DNA from: Rothia sp. (in: high G+C Gram-positive bacteria)
GTDB taxonomy: Bacteria; Actinomycetota; Actinomycetes; Actinomycetales; Micrococcaceae
Length of the DNA stretch: 57,515 bases
Assembly (NCBI RefSeq): GCF_030540545.1
Contig: NZ_JAUNVZ010000006.1
Span: 113,814 to 171,328 of the forward strand
Reading direction: 5' to 3'
Shown here piece after piece: positions 32,903 through 43,058 of the stretch. A program made the translations under genes and the position numbers. The notes below the pieces were generated by a model. The model was not told the origin of the DNA, made no database searches, and saw only the letters and a program-made list of their open reading frames with translations. Position 1 is the first letter of the stretch. Each line of letters begins with the position of its first letter.

Positions 32903-34216
32903 ATGTTTACCGGAATTATTGCAGCTCAAGGTGAGGTGATCGCCAGCACCCCGGCACTGAACGCCACAGGAGAAGACACCGGAGCCCTCTACCTGGACAT
33001 TGCTGCCGGAGACATTATCGCCGACCTGGAACACGGTGGATCCCTCGCCGTCAACGGCGTATGCCTAACCGCCCTGCACGGCGATGTCACCAACGGCAAC
33101 GGCGACGTGCTACCCGCAGCAGCACCCGGAGTATTCCGTGCCTACGCCATGGGTGAGACCCTCGCCCGCACCAACGTTGGGCAGCTGCAGATTGGCTCCC
33201 GCGTGAACCTGGAACGCTGCATGGCAGCCAACGGCCGCTTTGACGGTCACGTGGTGCAGGGACATGTAGACGCCACCGGCACCCTGATTGCCGCAGTGCA
33301 GCACGATGCATGGCGCACCCTGCGCTTTGAAGTACCCGCAGAACTGGCACTCTTGCTGGTCGAAAAGGGATCCATTACCGTCAACGGTGTCTCCCTGACC
33401 GTCACCGCTGTTTCCGCACCCGCCGAGCCCAAGCACTGGTTCGAGGTCGGCCTGATCCCCGAAACCCTCAGCGCAACCAACCTGGGCGCATTGAACCTGG
33501 GCGATAGCGTGAACCTGGAAACCGACGCCCTGGCAAAGTACGTGCAGCGCCTGGTTGCCTTTGACGCACCCGCTACCTCCGCGCACCCTACCGCTCAGAG
33601 TACCGCAAAAACCGGCCTGGACAGCATCGAAGAAGCCATTGCAGCTATTGCCGCCGGCAAGCCCGTCGTGGTCGTTGATGACGAAAACCGTGAAAATGAA
33701 GGCGATATTATCTTCGCTGCCGAACACGCTACCGAAGAGCTGATGGGCTTTACCATCCGCTACACCTCCGGCGTGATCTGCGCACCCATGATCGGCGAAC
33801 GAGCCGACGCGCTCAACCTGCCTCCCATGATCGCAGCCAATGAAGACCCCAAGGGCACCGCATACACTCTCTCCTGCGATGCGCGCGAAGGCGTACACAC
33901 CGGCATTAGCGCCGCCGATCGCGCCCGCACCGTGCAGGTGCTCGCAAACCCTGCCTCCGTACCGGGGGATCTGACCCGACCCGGTCACGTCTTCCCCCTG
34001 CGCGCCGTACCCGGTGGCGTGGCACAGCGCCCCGGCCACACCGAAGCAGCAGTAGATCTCTGCCGTGCAGCGGGACTGTCCGGAGTGGGTGTGATCGCCG
34101 AGCTGAACCACGATGACGGCACCATGATGCGCTTTGACGCCCTGCGCGATTTCGCCAATGAGCACCAGCTGGTCATGGTCTCTATTGATGATCTGATTGA
34201 GTACCTGGCTGCATGA
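32903..34216 (+). CDS. ribE/ribB: Fusion of riboflavin synthase (RibE) and DHBP synthase (RibB)
   Basis: 437 aa in one uninterrupted frame, ATG start with AGAGAAGAG. Residues 1-218 are riboflavin synthase alpha with its two related barrels ([37 protein letters not shown]; then [35 protein letters not shown]). A ~18 residue Ala/Pro/Thr linker follows. Residues 237-437 are 3,4-dihydroxy-2-butanone 4-phosphate synthase ([19 protein letters not shown]-like [42 protein letters not shown]). RibB is usually fused to RibA; here RibA is separate and overlaps the stop by 4 nt. The two halves catalyse the early four-carbon step and the last dismutation of one pathway. Confidence 0.93.
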   Translation: MFTGIIAAQGEVIASTPALNATGEDTGALYLDIAAGDIIADLEHGGSLAVNGVCLTALHGDVTNGNGDVLPAAAPGVFRAYAMGETLARTNVGQLQIGSRVNLERCMAANGRFDGHVVQGHVDATGTLIAAVQHDAWRTLRFEVPAELALLLVEKGSITVNGVSLTVTAVSAPAEPKHWFEVGLIPETLSATNLGALNLGDSVNLETDALAKYVQRLVAFDAPATSAHPTAQSTAKTGLDSIEEAIAAIAAGKPVVVVDDENRENEGDIIFAAEHATEELMGFTIRYTSGVICAPMIGERADALNLPPMIAANEDPKGTAYTLSCDAREGVHTGISAADRARTVQVLANPASVPGDLTRPGHVFPLRAVPGGVAQRPGHTEAAVDLCRAAGLSGVGVIAELNHDDGTMMRFDALRDFANEHQLVMVSIDDLIEYLAA

Positions 34217-34932
34217 GCGTAGAGAATAATCCCCCCGTGTCCGAGCAGCTTATGCCGGAGCAATCGGCTGATCTGATCGCTTCCAGCCCCGAGGTGCCCG
34301 TACCCACCCCGCACGGACTCTTCGGCATGCGCGCCTGGGCTTTTGCTGATGGTGCCGAGCATATCTCCCTGCGAGCCCTAGACGAACACGGCAACCCCGT
34401 GCCCTTGAGCGCTCGCGCCGATTCGACTAACCCTGAGGAGACGCTCTACGCCCCGGTCTGTGCGCCCGAGTATGTGCCCGCGGTGCGCGTTCACTCCGAA
34501 TGCGCCACCGGCGACCTCTTCGGATCCTACCGATGCGATTGCGGTCCGCAGCTGGAACAGGGCTTGAGCATTATCTCCCGTCACGGCGGATACCTGCTCT
34601 ATATGCGCCACCATGAGGGGCGCGGAATCGGCTTGGTCAATAAGCTACGCGCCTATGCGCTACAGGATCAGGGGCTGGATACCGTGGACGCCAATCTGCA
34701 GCTGGGACTGCCCGCCGAAGCTCGTCAGTACTCGGCGGCGGCGCGCATCCTCATTGAGCTGGGCGCTGAAAAAATTGCCCTGGTGTCCAATAACCCCGCC
34801 AAACAGCAGGCGCTGAGCGAGCTGGGAATTGACGTTCTTGCGCGCATTCCCGACGAGATACCGGCACGCGCCGAAAATGCGCGCTATTTGGACACCAAAC
34901 GAACCCGAATGCATCACCTGCTCTCTCTGTAG
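34213..34932 (+). CDS. ribA: GTP cyclohydrolase II
   Basis: 239 aa. Opens GTP to the first pyrimidine intermediate of riboflavin synthesis. Starts in an ATGA overlap with the fused ribE-ribB gene, so translation is coupled. Zinc cysteines in [19 protein letters not shown], catalytic block [20 protein letters not shown], and [16 protein letters not shown] near the C-terminus. The N-terminal ~40 residues are extra and variable. As a stand-alone RibA it is longer than E. coli RibA (~196 aa). The 3' end is 50 bp from ribH. Confidence 0.96.
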   Translation: MSVENNPPVSEQLMPEQSADLIASSPEVPVPTPHGLFGMRAWAFADGAEHISLRALDEHGNPVPLSARADSTNPEETLYAPVCAPEYVPAVRVHSECATGDLFGSYRCDCGPQLEQGLSIISRHGGYLLYMRHHEGRGIGLVNKLRAYALQDQGLDTVDANLQLGLPAEARQYSAAARILIELGAEKIALVSNNPAKQQALSELGIDVLARIPDEIPARAENARYLDTKRTRMHHLLSL

Positions 34933-34982
34933 AGTTAGGCATAAACCCCGCCCGTACGGGCACCATATATTAAGGAGTAATA

Positions 34983-35453
34983 ATGAGCGGTGTAGGAGCT
35001 GCAGATACCACCCTGAACCCGGCAGAGTTCGAAGGTATGAAGATTGCGATCATTGCTGCCAGCTGGCACACCCAGGTCATGGACGGCCTGATTGACGGTG
35101 CTCAGCGCGCCGCAGCTGACGCACAGGTGGATGCCACCCTGGTGCGCGTGCCCGGTACTTTTGAGCTGAGCGTTGCGGCAGCCCGCCTGGCTGAGAAGTT
35201 CGACGCTGTCATCGCCCTGGGCGTGGTGATTCGCGGCGGCACCCCGCACTTTGACTATGTGTGCTCTTCGGCAACTCAGGGTCTGACCGAGGTGTCGGTG
35301 CGTACCGGCGTGCCCGTGGGCTTTGGTGTGCTGACCTGTGATAATGAGCAGCAGGCGCTGGATCGCGCGGGTCTGCCCGGTTCGGCTGAGGATAAGGGTT
35401 ATGAGGCGACCGCCGCGGCTCTGCAGACCGCTGCTGTCCTGTCTCGTTTCTAA
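34983..35453 (+). CDS. ribH: 6,7-dimethyl-8-ribityllumazine synthase
   Basis: 156 aa, ATG with AAGGAG upstream. Joins the RibB product with the pyrimidine from RibD to give lumazine. [53 protein letters not shown] and [16 protein letters not shown] are all present, with the catalytic His in GGTPHFD. Family often forms 60-mers. Last gene of the riboflavin unit, followed by a terminator. Confidence 0.96.
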   Translation: MSGVGAADTTLNPAEFEGMKIAIIAASWHTQVMDGLIDGAQRAAADAQVDATLVRVPGTFELSVAAARLAEKFDAVIALGVVIRGGTPHFDYVCSSATQGLTEVSVRTGVPVGFGVLTCDNEQQALDRAGLPGSAEDKGYEATAAALQTAAVLSRF

Positions 35454-35461
35454 TCTGAGTC

Positions 35462-35493
35462 AGGTTTAGCCCAGTTATACCTGGGCTAAACCT
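35462..35493 (+). terminator. Hairpin terminator after ribH
   Basis: AGGTTTAGCCCAG / CTGGGCTAAACCT, a perfect 13-bp stem with a 6-nt loop. The T-tract is weak. Confidence 0.75.
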
Positions 35494-35584
35494 GCTTAAA
35501 CGGTCTAAACATATTTCAGTCAGTATTGCGTGCGTGCGATACACTAGAATCACACGGTTTTGTACCCTAAGAGTTAGGCACCCC

Positions 35585-37183
35585 ATGCAGGATCTGGGCA
35601 TCGTTTCGCCGACCCTGGACGAGTTCCGCACCCTCGCGGCAACCACCCGCGTCATCCCCGTACGCGTGAAAATCCTCGCCGACGGTATGACACCCATCGG
35701 CATCTACCGCAACCTGGTCCTCGACGCTCAGGGCAAAGCAGCCCCCGGCACCTTCCTGCTCGAATCCGCCAAAGTTGCAGAAGGCGGCAAAGCAGCATGG
35801 GACCGCTATTCCTTCATTGGCGTGAACACCCGATCCACCCTGACCACCGTGGACGGTAAAGTCCACTGGCAGGGCATCACCCCCGCAGGCGCACCCGTAG
35901 ACGGCGACCCTGCCCAGGCGATTGCCGACACCCTGAGCATGCTGCACACCGACTACCGTGAACACGCCGCGGACCTGCCTCCGCTGACCAGCGGCCTGGT
36001 CGGCTACATGGGTTGGGATGTTGTGCGCCGCTGGGAGCACCTGCCCTTCCCGCCTGCCGACGATGTGAACCTGCCCGAATTCGCGCTGAACATGGTCTCG
36101 GATATGGCAATCCACGACAACCTAGACGGCACCCTGCTGCTGGTTGCCAACGCCATTAACTTCAACGGTACCGACGAAAACGTAGACGCCGCCTACGAAG
36201 ACGCCCTGGCACGCCTGGAAGCAATGCTCACCCGCTTCGAGGCACCCGCCGCAGGTGCCGCCTCCACCCTCAGCGGGGTAGAAGCGGTGAGTGAGCGCGT
36301 GCGTCGTGAGGTGGTACAGACCTGGAGCGAACAGGGCTTTATGGACGCCATCGAGCGCTCCAAGAAGAACATTATTGACGGCGATGTTTTCCAGATCGTG
36401 CTCTCGCGCCGCTTCGAGGTGGAAACCAACGCCAACGCTCTGGATGTTTACCGCGTGCTGCGCCAGACCAACCCCTCGCCGTATATGTACCTCTTCAACT
36501 TTGAAGACGCCAACGGCGCACCCTTCCAGATTGTCGGCTCCTCCCCGGAGGCACTGGTCACCCTCAAAGACGGCCGCGCCACCACCCATCCCATCGCCGG
36601 TTCCCGCCCGCGTGGCGCCACCGAATCTGCCGATGTGGCGCTCGCTGAGGAACTGCTGGCTGACCAGAAGGAACGCTCCGAGCACCTGATGCTCGTGGAT
36701 CTGGCGCGCAATGATCTCTCCCGCATTGCTAAGCCCGGCACCGTGTCGGTGGATAAGTTCATGATCATTGAGCGTTTTAGCCACATTATGCATATTTCTT
36801 CTTCGGTCTCGGCTGACCTTGACCCGGCCTATAGCGCCTACGATGTGCTGCGCGTGGCGTTCCCCGCCGGCACTCTTTCCGGTGCGCCTAAGCCGCGCGC
36901 CATGCAGCTGATCGATGAGTACGAGCCGACTCGCCGCGGTGTGTACGGTGGCGTGTGTGGTTACTTCGACTTCGCCGGAAATATGGATATGGCGATTGCT
37001 ATTCGTACCGCCGTGCTCAAGAGCGGCAAGGCCTATGTGCAGGCGGGTGCGGGTATTGTGATGGATTCCGTGCCGACCAGCGAAACCGAAGAAACTGTGA
37101 ATAAGTCTGCTGCTCCGTTGCGCGCTGTACTGACCGCGGACGGCCTGGCTGATGTCTCCTCAAGCATTGTGAAGGGTGCCTAA
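35585..37183 (+). CDS. trpE: Anthranilate synthase component I
   Basis: 532 aa from ATG ([14 protein letters not shown]). Makes anthranilate from chorismate with glutamine amidotransferase TrpG, which is not in the window. Chorismate-binding core in the C-terminal two thirds: [54 protein letters not shown] and [15 protein letters not shown]. An N-terminal domain of ~260 residues is present. No Trp-codon leader peptide is seen in the short upstream gap. trpC starts in the TAATG of its stop codon. Confidence 0.96.
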   Translation: MQDLGIVSPTLDEFRTLAATTRVIPVRVKILADGMTPIGIYRNLVLDAQGKAAPGTFLLESAKVAEGGKAAWDRYSFIGVNTRSTLTTVDGKVHWQGITPAGAPVDGDPAQAIADTLSMLHTDYREHAADLPPLTSGLVGYMGWDVVRRWEHLPFPPADDVNLPEFALNMVSDMAIHDNLDGTLLLVANAINFNGTDENVDAAYEDALARLEAMLTRFEAPAAGAASTLSGVEAVSERVRREVVQTWSEQGFMDAIERSKKNIIDGDVFQIVLSRRFEVETNANALDVYRVLRQTNPSPYMYLFNFEDANGAPFQIVGSSPEALVTLKDGRATTHPIAGSRPRGATESADVALAEELLADQKERSEHLMLVDLARNDLSRIAKPGTVSVDKFMIIERFSHIMHISSSVSADLDPAYSAYDVLRVAFPAGTLSGAPKPRAMQLIDEYEPTRRGVYGGVCGYFDFAGNMDMAIAIRTAVLKSGKAYVQAGAGIVMDSVPTSETEETVNKSAAPLRAVLTADGLADVSSSIVKGA

Positions 37184-37989
37184 TGGCTACTGAAACTGTC
37201 CTGGATTCCATTATTGAAGGCGTGCGTGAAGACCTCGCCGCTCGCATGGCTGCCCTGCCTCTGGAGGAGGTAAAGCGCGCCGCTCTGGCTGCACCGGCAG
37301 CAAAGGATGCCCTGGCGGCACTGCGCGGCGACGGCGCAACCGTGCGTATTATCTCCGAGGTGAAGCGCTCCTCCCCGTCTAAGGGTGCTCTGGGCGAGAT
37401 TGCCGACCCTGCCGCCCTGGCGGGGGAGTACGAGCGCGGCGGCGCGGCGGCTATTTCTGTGCTGACCGAGCAGCGCCGTTTCGGCGGTACCCTAGCCGAT
37501 CTGGACGCGGTGCGCGCTCGCGTGGATATCCCCGTGCTGCGTAAGGATTTCACCGTGGATGAGTACCAGATTTGGGAGGCTCGCGCCCACGGTGCCGATA
37601 TGGTGCTGCTGATTGTTGCCGCCCTGCCCGAGCAGACTCTGCGCGAGTTCCTGGAACTAACCGAGTCCCTGGGTATGAATGCCCTGGTGGAGACTCACAC
37701 TCCGGAAGAGATTGAGATTGCTCAGCGCGTGGGTGCCAAGATTATGGGTATTAATGTGCGTAACCTCAAGACTCTCGAGGTCAATAATGAACATTACGCA
37801 ACCCTGGCGGCGAACCTACCCGATAGCGTGATTAAGGTTGCCGAGTCCGGTGTTGCCGGTCTTGAGGATGTGCGCGCCTACGCTGCCGCCGGTGCCGACG
37901 CTATTTTGATTGGTGAGGCGCTGGTCAAGTCCGGTCAGCCCGCTGAAACTGTGGCTGAATTTTCGGCGGTGGAGCGTGTAGCTCGCTAA
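37183..37989 (+). CDS. trpC: Indole-3-glycerol-phosphate synthase
   Basis: 268 aa, start overlaps the trpE stop by 1 nt (TAATG), so translation is coupled. TIM-barrel with [16 protein letters not shown] (substrate Lys), [22 protein letters not shown] (catalytic Lys), [11 protein letters not shown] and [11 protein letters not shown]. Followed by a strong terminator, so trpB-trpA need their own promoter. Confidence 0.96.
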   Translation: MATETVLDSIIEGVREDLAARMAALPLEEVKRAALAAPAAKDALAALRGDGATVRIISEVKRSSPSKGALGEIADPAALAGEYERGGAAAISVLTEQRRFGGTLADLDAVRARVDIPVLRKDFTVDEYQIWEARAHGADMVLLIVAALPEQTLREFLELTESLGMNALVETHTPEEIEIAQRVGAKIMGINVRNLKTLEVNNEHYATLAANLPDSVIKVAESGVAGLEDVRAYAAAGADAILIGEALVKSGQPAETVAEFSAVERVAR

Positions 37990-38007
37990 AACATATAGGG
38001 GTTAAAT

Positions 38008-38042
38008 AAACCGGTCGGTCTCTGAAGAGGCCGACCGGTTTT
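38008..38042 (+). terminator. Intrinsic terminator after trpC
   Basis: AAACCGGTCGG / CCGACCGGTTT stem with a 12-nt loop and TTTT. Confidence 0.9.
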
Positions 38043-38115
38043 CCCTATCACAACGATAACCAGAGTGACTCTGGATTTCGATATACCTACCACACATATG
38101 CACAGGTGTGTGGTG

Positions 38116-38177
38116 CGCGGGTATGACGTATACGTTCCGGGGTGCTGGTACGTATACATTCTTCCGGATAACCCGCG
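38116..38177. repeat. 62-bp hairpin with CGTATAC palindromes
   Basis: Outer arms CGCGGGT / ACCCGCG, with two inner ACGTATAC-type palindromes (near 38127 and 38150). A further CCACAC / GTGTGTGG pairing lies just before. Between trpC and the lipoprotein gene; function unknown. Confidence 0.5.
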
Positions 38178-38224
38178 TGTATGTCTTTAGTCTACCGTTG
38201 AACGAGTCACTTAATGCCTAAAAT

Positions 38225-38247
38225 GCCTTTTATGACAGATTATGACA
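38225..38247. repeat. 23-bp direct repeat, left copy
   Basis: Begins GCCTTTTATGACAGATTATG and ends ACA; identical to 39347-39369. Contains two ATGACA words 10 bp apart. It lies 36 bp past the lipoprotein stop codon. Confidence 0.9.
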
Positions 38248-38282
38248 GGATTATTTGACGGTTAACGGTCTACGCTAGGCGT

Positions 38283-39176
38283 CTAGTCGTTTTCGACGGG
38301 GGTAACCCAGTATGAATAATCTGCGCTCATACGCTTGTTAAGATAGTCATAACTCGTAATCCACCAGCGACCATCACGGTAGATAGTAACGTACGAGCCA
38401 TCCCGGTGGTAGGCTTGAATCAGTTCCTGGGTAGGCTTACCCTGATCATCATGACGAACAATGGTGTAATTGGGCACAGAATAACGTACTCGCCAGATAT
38501 AGGCGTGGAAAGAGACATCCTTCTCAGCGACCGGTGATTCCTTCACGTAGTAACTGGGCTGATAGTTCATGGTCCATTCATTCTTATCCTTATCGTAGGT
38601 ACCTGTACGTTTCTGAGATTCGGTATGAGCCTGCTGAATATCAGCGGATTCCTCATTGGTTTTCCAAAACTCCTTTTCATCGGGATGCTCGAATTCTACA
38701 TCGTTGTAGTCCTGAGCGCTGGCGTATTTATAGGCGTTCACCTGACAATAAGCGGACATGAGCGCGTAAGAACCCGCAAGCATCTGATTCGTCCACAGTG
38801 ACTGGTCGATGACCGGTAGAGGATAATTCTTCGGGCCGTGTTCAACAGTTGCCGGCTCATAGGTTCCAGCAGGCGAAGGCTCCGAGGTGAAAATAATCGG
38901 CCCCACGTATCCGGTCGTCGGAATATGCTGGGTGGGTTTGGGAGTGGGGGATGCAGATCCTTCCGCAGATGCCGAGCCGGAGGCACCAGAACTTGCCTCC
39001 TGGGCTACAGCGGAGCATCCAGCAAGAGCTCCTGCCAGCGCCAGCGGTCCCGCGGTGAGTATCATGCGGCGGGAGAGGGGAGCAGCTGCCTTCTGGGAAG
39101 GAGACAGGACCTCCGGGGAAGCGGGCTGGGAACGCACAACACAGTGCGCACTCAAGGATTCGGGGGTGAAAATCAT
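38283..39176 (-). CDS. Lipoprotein of unknown function (possible DUF6318-like)
   Basis: 297 aa, ATG with AAGGAAG upstream. A ~35 residue N-region ends in SRR (36-37), a hydrophobic stretch MILTAGPLALAGALAGCS follows and C54 is the lipobox cysteine (LAGC); the SRRMIL start makes Tat export of a lipoprotein possible. A Ser/Ala/Pro-rich linker then leads to a ~210 residue domain rich in Tyr, Trp and charged residues (YPLPVIDQSLWTNQ, SAYCQVNAYKYA, RDGRWWITSYDY). A link to the DUF6318 lipoproteins of actinobacteria is a weak guess. It sits on the opposite strand between trpC and trpB, genes normally contiguous in relatives, and is bracketed by 23-bp direct repeats. Confidence 0.75.
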   Translation of the reverse strand: MIFTPESLSAHCVVRSQPASPEVLSPSQKAAAPLSRRMILTAGPLALAGALAGCSAVAQEASSGASGSASAEGSASPTPKPTQHIPTTGYVGPIIFTSEPSPAGTYEPATVEHGPKNYPLPVIDQSLWTNQMLAGSYALMSAYCQVNAYKYASAQDYNDVEFEHPDEKEFWKTNEESADIQQAHTESQKRTGTYDKDKNEWTMNYQPSYYVKESPVAEKDVSFHAYIWRVRYSVPNYTIVRHDDQGKPTQELIQAYHRDGSYVTIYRDGRWWITSYDYLNKRMSADYSYWVTPVEND

Positions 39177-39541
39177 GGGTGACTTCCTTGGGCTATAAAT
39201 GGTGATTGTGCCGCGCTCTCATTCGGCAGTCATCGGTGATAAGTGTCAAATAAGAAGCGCCGTATCTATCCTAAGCAGTGGGAAAATGCTCAATGGCGCA
39301 GAAATAGTCGGTAAGCACGAATCGTTATCAAAACGTTAGATAAATCGCCTTTTATGACAGATTATGACAAGCGCAGCCCTCTCCCTGAACCCGCCTAGAA
39401 TATGAACATCCAGCCGCAAAGATACGCGCACCCCGCTCTGAACAGCGTAGAATAGGGGGAGTAACCCTCGAGCCGGTTGCTGCCGTTCAGGCACCCCGGC
39501 CAGAGGTATCCGAGATTCACCAGCACAGCGGGAAGGACCCC
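39177..39541. other. trpB upstream region, gene-free
   Basis: 365 bp. Holds the right 23-bp repeat and, near 39449, TAGAAT as a possible -10 of trpB. A GC-rich stretch 39468-39510 with GCCGGTTGC...CAGGCACCCCGGC can fold, but no T-box or Trp leader peptide is recognisable. Confidence 0.45.
39347..39369. repeat. 23-bp direct repeat, right copy
   Basis: Identical to 38225-38247 in sequence and orientation; 170 bp upstream of the lipoprotein start and 172 bp upstream of trpB. The two copies lie 1122 bp apart (start to start). Confidence 0.9.
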
Positions 39542-40852
39542 ATGAGCGACAACCTGGCAACCGCATTCCTTGAAGGCAGCAGCCTCAAAAACGCGCCCGG
39601 CCCCTACTTTGGCCAATACGGCGGCCGATGGATGCCCGAATCCCTCATCGCCGCCATGGACGAACTCGAGCGCACCTTCAACGAGGCAAAAAACGACCCC
39701 GAATTCCTCGCAGAATTCCGTCGCCTGAGCCTGGAATACTCCAACCGTCCCTCCCTGCTGACTGAATGCACCCGCCTCTCCGAAGAAACCGGCGTGCGCA
39801 TCTTCCTCAAGCGTGAAGACCTCAACCACACCGGCAGCCACAAAATCAATAACGTGATCGGCCAGGCACTGCTAGCAAAGCGCATGGGTAAAACCCGCCT
39901 GATTGCTGAAACCGGTGCGGGCCAGCACGGCGTGGCAACCGCAACCGCAGCGGCGCTCTTCGGTATGGAATGCGTCATCTACATGGGTGAAGAAGACACC
40001 GAACGTCAGGCACTCAATGTGGCGCGCATGCAGCTGCTCGGTGCCAAGGTTATCGCCGTACAGAACGGCTCCCGCACCCTCAAAGACGCCATTAACGAGG
40101 CCCTGCGCGACTGGGTTTCCAATGTGGACAACACCCACTACCTGCTCGGCACCGCAGCCGGCGCGCACCCCTTCCCCGCCATGGTGCGTTTCTTCCACGA
40201 CGCCATTGGTACCGAGGCACGCGCCCAGATTCAGGACATGACCGGCCGCCTGCCCGACGGTGTGGCAGCCTGTGTGGGTGGTGGCTCCAACGCCATCGGT
40301 ATTTTCCACGCCTTCCTGGACGATCAAGACGTTAAAATCTACGGCTTTGAGGCCGGTGGCGACGGTGTGGATACCGGCCGTCACGCAGCAACCATCACCT
40401 TGGGACGCCCCGGCGTGCTGCACGGCGCCATGACCTACCTGATGCAGGACGAAGACGGTCAGACCATCGAATCCCACTCCATTTCCGCAGGCCTGGACTA
40501 CCCGGGTGTGGGTCCCGAGCACTCCTATCTGAGCGATATCGGCCGCGTGAGCTACCAGCCCGTGACCGACACCGAAGCCATGGATGCGTTGCGCCTGCTC
40601 TGCCGCACCGAGGGCATTATTCCCGCCATTGAGTCCTCCCATGCGCTCGCCGGTGCCCTGCGTATCTGCCGCGAATGGGTAGCTGAAGACCCCGAAGCAG
40701 CACGCGAGAAGATTATGGTTGTGTGCCTCTCCGGCCGCGGTGATAAGGATATGGAAACCGCACTGAAGTGGTTCGGTCTGGGTAAGGCGATTCCCTCCTC
40801 GACCCTGATGACCGGCAATAAGGAAGCAGCAGCAGAAAGCGAGACGAACTAA
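39542..40852 (+). CDS. trpB: Tryptophan synthase beta chain
   Basis: 436 aa, ATG with GGGAAGGA upstream. PLP enzyme that joins indole and serine. K101 in [13 protein letters not shown] binds [17 protein letters not shown] marks the N-terminus; [14 protein letters not shown] binds the phosphate; [14 protein letters not shown] and the catalytic Glu region are normal. C-terminal Ala/Glu tail. Its stop overlaps the trpA start (TAATG). Confidence 0.97.
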   Translation: MSDNLATAFLEGSSLKNAPGPYFGQYGGRWMPESLIAAMDELERTFNEAKNDPEFLAEFRRLSLEYSNRPSLLTECTRLSEETGVRIFLKREDLNHTGSHKINNVIGQALLAKRMGKTRLIAETGAGQHGVATATAAALFGMECVIYMGEEDTERQALNVARMQLLGAKVIAVQNGSRTLKDAINEALRDWVSNVDNTHYLLGTAAGAHPFPAMVRFFHDAIGTEARAQIQDMTGRLPDGVAACVGGGSNAIGIFHAFLDDQDVKIYGFEAGGDGVDTGRHAATITLGRPGVLHGAMTYLMQDEDGQTIESHSISAGLDYPGVGPEHSYLSDIGRVSYQPVTDTEAMDALRLLCRTEGIIPAIESSHALAGALRICREWVAEDPEAAREKIMVVCLSGRGDKDMETALKWFGLGKAIPSSTLMTGNKEAAAESETN

Positions 40853-41718
40853 TGAGCTACCGTGATGCCAATGGCCAGGCGCCCTACACCGTCGCCTCGC
40901 ACACCTTCCCCGCGCGCAACGCCAACTCTCGACTGAGCCAGCGTTTGACCCAATGCCGCGAAGCCGGTCGAGCAGCCCTGATCGGCTACCTGCCCGCAGG
41001 TTTCCCCGACCTGGAAACCAGCATTCAGGCAGCTATTGAACTGGGTAAGAACGGCGCCGATATTATTGAGCTGGGCGTGCCCTACTCCGACCCTGTGATG
41101 GACGGCCCGGTTATTCAGCAGGCAACCGGCGTGGCACTGGAGAACGGCTTCCGCCTGAGCCAGATTTTTGAGGCGGTTCGCCGCATTACCGAAGCTACCG
41201 ACGCAGTCGTGGTCGTCATGACCTATTGGAACCCCGTACTCGCCTATGGTGTGGAGCGATTCGCGGCAGACCTGGCGGCAGCGGGCGGCTCGGGTATTAT
41301 TACCCCCGATCTGGTGCCCGATGAGGCCTCTGATTGGTTCGAAGCCTCCGAAAAGCACGGTCTGGATCGTATCTTCCTGGCGGCTCTGTCCTCCTCGCCT
41401 GAGCGTCTGCGCATGGTTTCCGAGGCATCCAGTGGTTTCGTGTACGCGGTCTCCGTGATGGGTGTGACCGGTGCGCGCAGCTCCGTTTCCGATGCGGCTC
41501 AGCGCCTGGTAGCAGATTTGAAGGAATCCGGCGCACCCTACGCCTGCGTGGGTCTGGGTGTGTCTAACCGCTCCCATGTGGAAGAAATTGGCGCCTACGC
41601 GGACGGTGTGATCGTCGGTACCGCACTGGTGAAGGCGCTGCAGACCGGCGGCGTGCAGGCAGTAGCTGAACTGACCCGAGAACTTGCCGGTCGCGCAGAA
41701 CCCACGGCAGGGGAGTAA
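40852..41718 (+). CDS. trpA: Tryptophan synthase alpha chain
   Basis: 288 aa; splits indole-glycerol phosphate to indole for TrpB. Start in the TAATG of trpB. Catalytic E73 and D80 in IIELGVPYSDPVMDGP; LPAGFPDLETS and VMTYWNPVLAYG are typical; GLGVSNRSHVEEI near the C-terminus binds phosphate. About 30 N-terminal residues exceed the standard ~268 aa. Confidence 0.97.
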   Translation: MSYRDANGQAPYTVASHTFPARNANSRLSQRLTQCREAGRAALIGYLPAGFPDLETSIQAAIELGKNGADIIELGVPYSDPVMDGPVIQQATGVALENGFRLSQIFEAVRRITEATDAVVVVMTYWNPVLAYGVERFAADLAAAGGSGIITPDLVPDEASDWFEASEKHGLDRIFLAALSSSPERLRMVSEASSGFVYAVSVMGVTGARSSVSDAAQRLVADLKESGAPYACVGLGVSNRSHVEEIGAYADGVIVGTALVKALQTGGVQAVAELTRELAGRAEPTAGE

Positions 41719-41721
41719 GGC

Positions 41722-42732
41722 GTGAATCTTAGTATGCAGGCACCCAGCGTGCCCCTGGCATCCATCCCCTCGCCGCCGGAAAGCATGTCGGTGATCCACA
41801 TTGGACCGCTGAATATCCACATGTACGCCCTGTGCATTCTCACCGGTATCGCCTTCTGCCTGTGGCTGGGCGCGCGCCGCTGGGAAGCGATTGGCGGTGA
41901 AAAAGACGATGTCTACAATGTGGCAATGTGGGCAATTCCTGCCGGTATTCTCGGCGCTCGCGCCTACCATGTGCTCATTACCGACCCCGGCTCCTACTTC
42001 GGCCCGAATGTTGCCGATCCCTGGGCCTTCCTGAAAATCTGGGAGGGCGGTATCGGCATTATGGGTGCGGTGAGCGTGGGTGCCTTGGGTGCATGGTACG
42101 CCTGCCGCCGCTACGGGCTGAACTTCCCCGCCTTTGGCGATGCGATCATGCCCGGTATTTTGCTGGCGCAGGCATTTGGCCGCTGGGGTAACTGGTTCAA
42201 TCAGGAGCTTTTCGGCAAGCCGACCACCCTGCCCTGGGGTTTGGAGATCGACTACACCAGTCCAAATTTCCCCAAGCAGTACCCGGCGGGCACACTTTTC
42301 CACCCGACTTTCCTCTACGAATCGCTGTGGAATCTTGCGGGTGTGGCGCTGCTGCTCTGGCTCTCCCGCAAGAGTGCGCTTAAGCTCGGTCAGACTATCT
42401 GGCTTTATGTGCTCTACTACGGTATTGGGCGCTTCTTTATTGAGGTGTTCCTGCGTATTGACACTTCGGAAACTTTCCTGGGGTTGCGCGTGCACATTTG
42501 GACCTCGGGTCTGCTGGTGGTTGCCGGTCTGCTCGGCTTTATCACCGCGGGTATGCGAGCTCGTGCGCGTGAGGCGGCAGGTTTGGAGCCGCTACCGGCT
42601 CGCTTGAATTCTGTTGAGGCTTCTGCGGCTGCTGAAGCTGAGGAAGACTCTGCTGAGCAGACTGAATCCTCGAAGGGCGATAAGAAGTCGGAGGGAACCG
42701 CCAAGGATCTCTCAGACAGCTCTATCACGTAG
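41722..42732 (+). CDS. lgt: Prolipoprotein diacylglyceryl transferase
   Basis: 336 aa, GTG start 3 bp after the trpA stop. First step of lipoprotein maturation: transfers diacylglycerol to the lipobox Cys. Seven or so helices; the conserved ARAYHV and EGGIGIMGAV parts, and RWGNWFNQELFG, which is the Lgt signature, are present. The last ~60 residues are a soluble Glu/Ser/Lys-rich tail. Its location after trpA is common in actinobacteria. It is needed by the several lipoproteins in this window. Terminator follows. Confidence 0.96.
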   Translation: MNLSMQAPSVPLASIPSPPESMSVIHIGPLNIHMYALCILTGIAFCLWLGARRWEAIGGEKDDVYNVAMWAIPAGILGARAYHVLITDPGSYFGPNVADPWAFLKIWEGGIGIMGAVSVGALGAWYACRRYGLNFPAFGDAIMPGILLAQAFGRWGNWFNQELFGKPTTLPWGLEIDYTSPNFPKQYPAGTLFHPTFLYESLWNLAGVALLLWLSRKSALKLGQTIWLYVLYYGIGRFFIEVFLRIDTSETFLGLRVHIWTSGLLVVAGLLGFITAGMRARAREAAGLEPLPARLNSVEASAAAEAEEDSAEQTESSKGDKKSEGTAKDLSDSSIT

Positions 42733-43058
42733 CGTTCGCGGATTATAGACTCGCCGATAGGCAGAACCCGTAGAGGGTTGTCCCCGATACTATGAATGTA
42801 TCGGGGACACTTTCTTTAAAACACTCACTTTAGACAGCCAACCGAGTCGGTGAATGGAAGCGGCGCACAAAAACCATCAGCGCCCGCACCGCGCGCTGAA
42901 GAAAAAGCGCGCCTGCACCTCCTGAACGCGCCTCTATCAGGGAGCATATACCGAGGATTGTTCGCCCTGTGGTGAACCCCGCCCAATAGCGCCCCGCACG
43001 CACCAAAAAACTGTATTGTTATATCCAAGCACTAAGTTTATTTACTGAAAGAGGGACA
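42733..43058. other. Gene-free stretch before clpP1
   Basis: Contains the lgt terminator and, further on, about 200 bp without coding signal. AGCGCGCCTGCACCTCC...GAACGCGCCTC near 42907-42935 are short GC-rich repeats. TTGTTATAT near 43016 may be part of the clpP1 promoter region. Confidence 0.4.
42779..42815 (+). terminator. Intrinsic terminator after lgt
   Basis: TGTCCCCGATAC / GTATCGGGGACA perfect 12-bp stem with a 7-nt loop, followed by CTTTCTTT. Confidence 0.9.

Noticed and set aside
38225-39369. The 23-bp repeats as dif sites of XerC/XerD
   Set aside because: They lack the two inverted 11-bp arms around a 6-bp centre expected for dif, and two copies in direct orientation near trp would be unusual.
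39177-39541. T-box or Trp attenuator before trpB
   Set aside because: No T-box sequence, no specifier loop and no short ORF with Trp codons could be found.
40849-42495. Open minus-strand frame of 548 codons
   Set aside because: It runs antisense across trpA and lgt, both certain from motifs. No family signal in the frame.
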